A stretch of DNA of 64,000 bases from positions 2,852,001 through 2,916,000 of the forward strand of contig NZ_CP033107.1 in NCBI RefSeq assembly GCF_003856975.1, given 5' to 3'. The DNA comes from Plantibacter sp. PA-3-X8 (GTDB lineage: Bacteria > Actinomycetota > Actinomycetes > Actinomycetales > Microbacteriaceae). The notes below the pieces were generated by a model. The model was given only the letters and a program-made list of their open reading frames with translations. It did no database searches and had not been told where the DNA came from. Positions 63,684 to 64,000 of the stretch are shown here, piece after piece (positions within the stretch are counted from its first letter, which is position 1; each line of letters begins with the position of its first letter). Made by a program: the position numbers and the translations under genes.

Positions 63684-64000
63684 ATGGCGGACACCACGAC
63701 ATCCTCGACGGCCTCCCTGCGCCGTCTCGTCCCACGGATCTTCTCGAAGGCACAGCCGGCCGGCGCCGTCGACACCCTGATGCGGACGGTGCGGCAGCAC
63801 CATCCCAAGGCCGACCTGGCGCTCATCGAACGTGCGTACACGGTCGCCGAGCGGGCCCACTCCGGGCAGAAGCGCCAGAGCGGCGAGCCGTACATCACGC
63901 ACCCGGTCGCCGTCTCCCAGATCCTGGCCGACCTCGGCATCGGACCGAAGACGATCGTCGCCGCCCTCCTCCACGACACCGTCGAGGACACCGACTACTC
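63684..64000 (+). CDS. relA: RelA/SpoT-family (p)ppGpp synthetase/hydrolase (5' part)
   Basis: The first ~105 residues of a bifunctional Rsh enzyme; the rest is beyond the window. The region after residue ~45 is the HD hydrolase: AYTVAERAHSGQKRQSGEPYITHPVAV and the HD motif LLHDTVEDTDY. GGGAGG lies 7 bases before ATG 63684. Controls (p)ppGpp in the stringent response. Confidence 0.92.
   Translation, partial: MADTTTSSTASLRRLVPRIFSKAQPAGAVDTLMRTVRQHHPKADLALIERAYTVAERAHSGQKRQSGEPYITHPVAVSQILADLGIGPKTIVAALLHDTVEDTDY

Overview
The window is chromosomal DNA of a very high-GC actinobacterium, most likely a member of the Microbacteriaceae. This rests on gene content and order: convergent parE/parC, sepH, DUF4193-DUF3093-dut-DUF3710, an actinobacterial ATP-grasp/glycosyltransferase cluster, a thrS-HIT-pdxS-pdxT-yebC-ruvCAB-yajC-secDF-rel block, and pervasive GTGA/ATGA start-stop overlaps. 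No rRNA, plasmid, prophage or CRISPR signature was seen. Coding density is high and no stretch longer than about 300 bases lacks a gene or RNA.

Region by region: 1-3057 carries the 3' end of gatD, a zinc-finger-like DUF7455 protein and parE. 3150-11021 carries parC, a phosphodiesterase, sepH, DUF4193, DUF3093, dut, DUF3710 and DUF3159. 11070-17606 holds aconitase, dxs, and a MerR regulator coupled to an aldo/keto reductase. 17712-26888 holds a fadAB beta-oxidation pair with RNase D and DUF3000 upstream, an alpha/beta hydrolase, sufE plus a rhodanese, and zapE. 26938-28316 is an ammonium transporter behind a GlnR-type operator. 28415-35153 is the most unusual accessory block: a MazF/PemK-fold protein, an SOS-controlled 107-residue orphan, and a Wadjet/MksBEF-type jetA-jetB-jetC operon with no recognisable jetD nuclease gene. 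35399-44321 is a cell-surface-glycan cluster of at least seven glycosyltransferase-type genes, in two tightly coupled operons that converge and overlap, including a GT2-TupA ATP-grasp fusion. 44384-50221 holds phosphoketolase, NAD(P)HX dehydratase, a histidine phosphatase and an MFS exporter. 50267-51998 is a tRNA region with one Val(CAC) on the minus strand and a duplicated Gly-Cys-Val cassette flanking an orphan gene. 52095-64000 is housekeeping: YhhN protein, thrS, HIT hydrolase, pdxST, yebC, ruvCAB, yajC-secD-secF and the start of relA/rsh.

Regulation that can be read directly: a perfect 22-bp palindrome in a 19-bp-spacer MerR promoter, LexA boxes before the 107-residue orphan and before ruvC, a four-half-site GlnR box before amt, repeated GTCCA half-sites before pdxS, several probable leaderless transcripts, and strong GC-rich stem-loops, many of them bidirectional, between convergent genes. 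Many genes are start-stop overlapped, implying translational coupling in the ruv, sec, glycan and jet operons.
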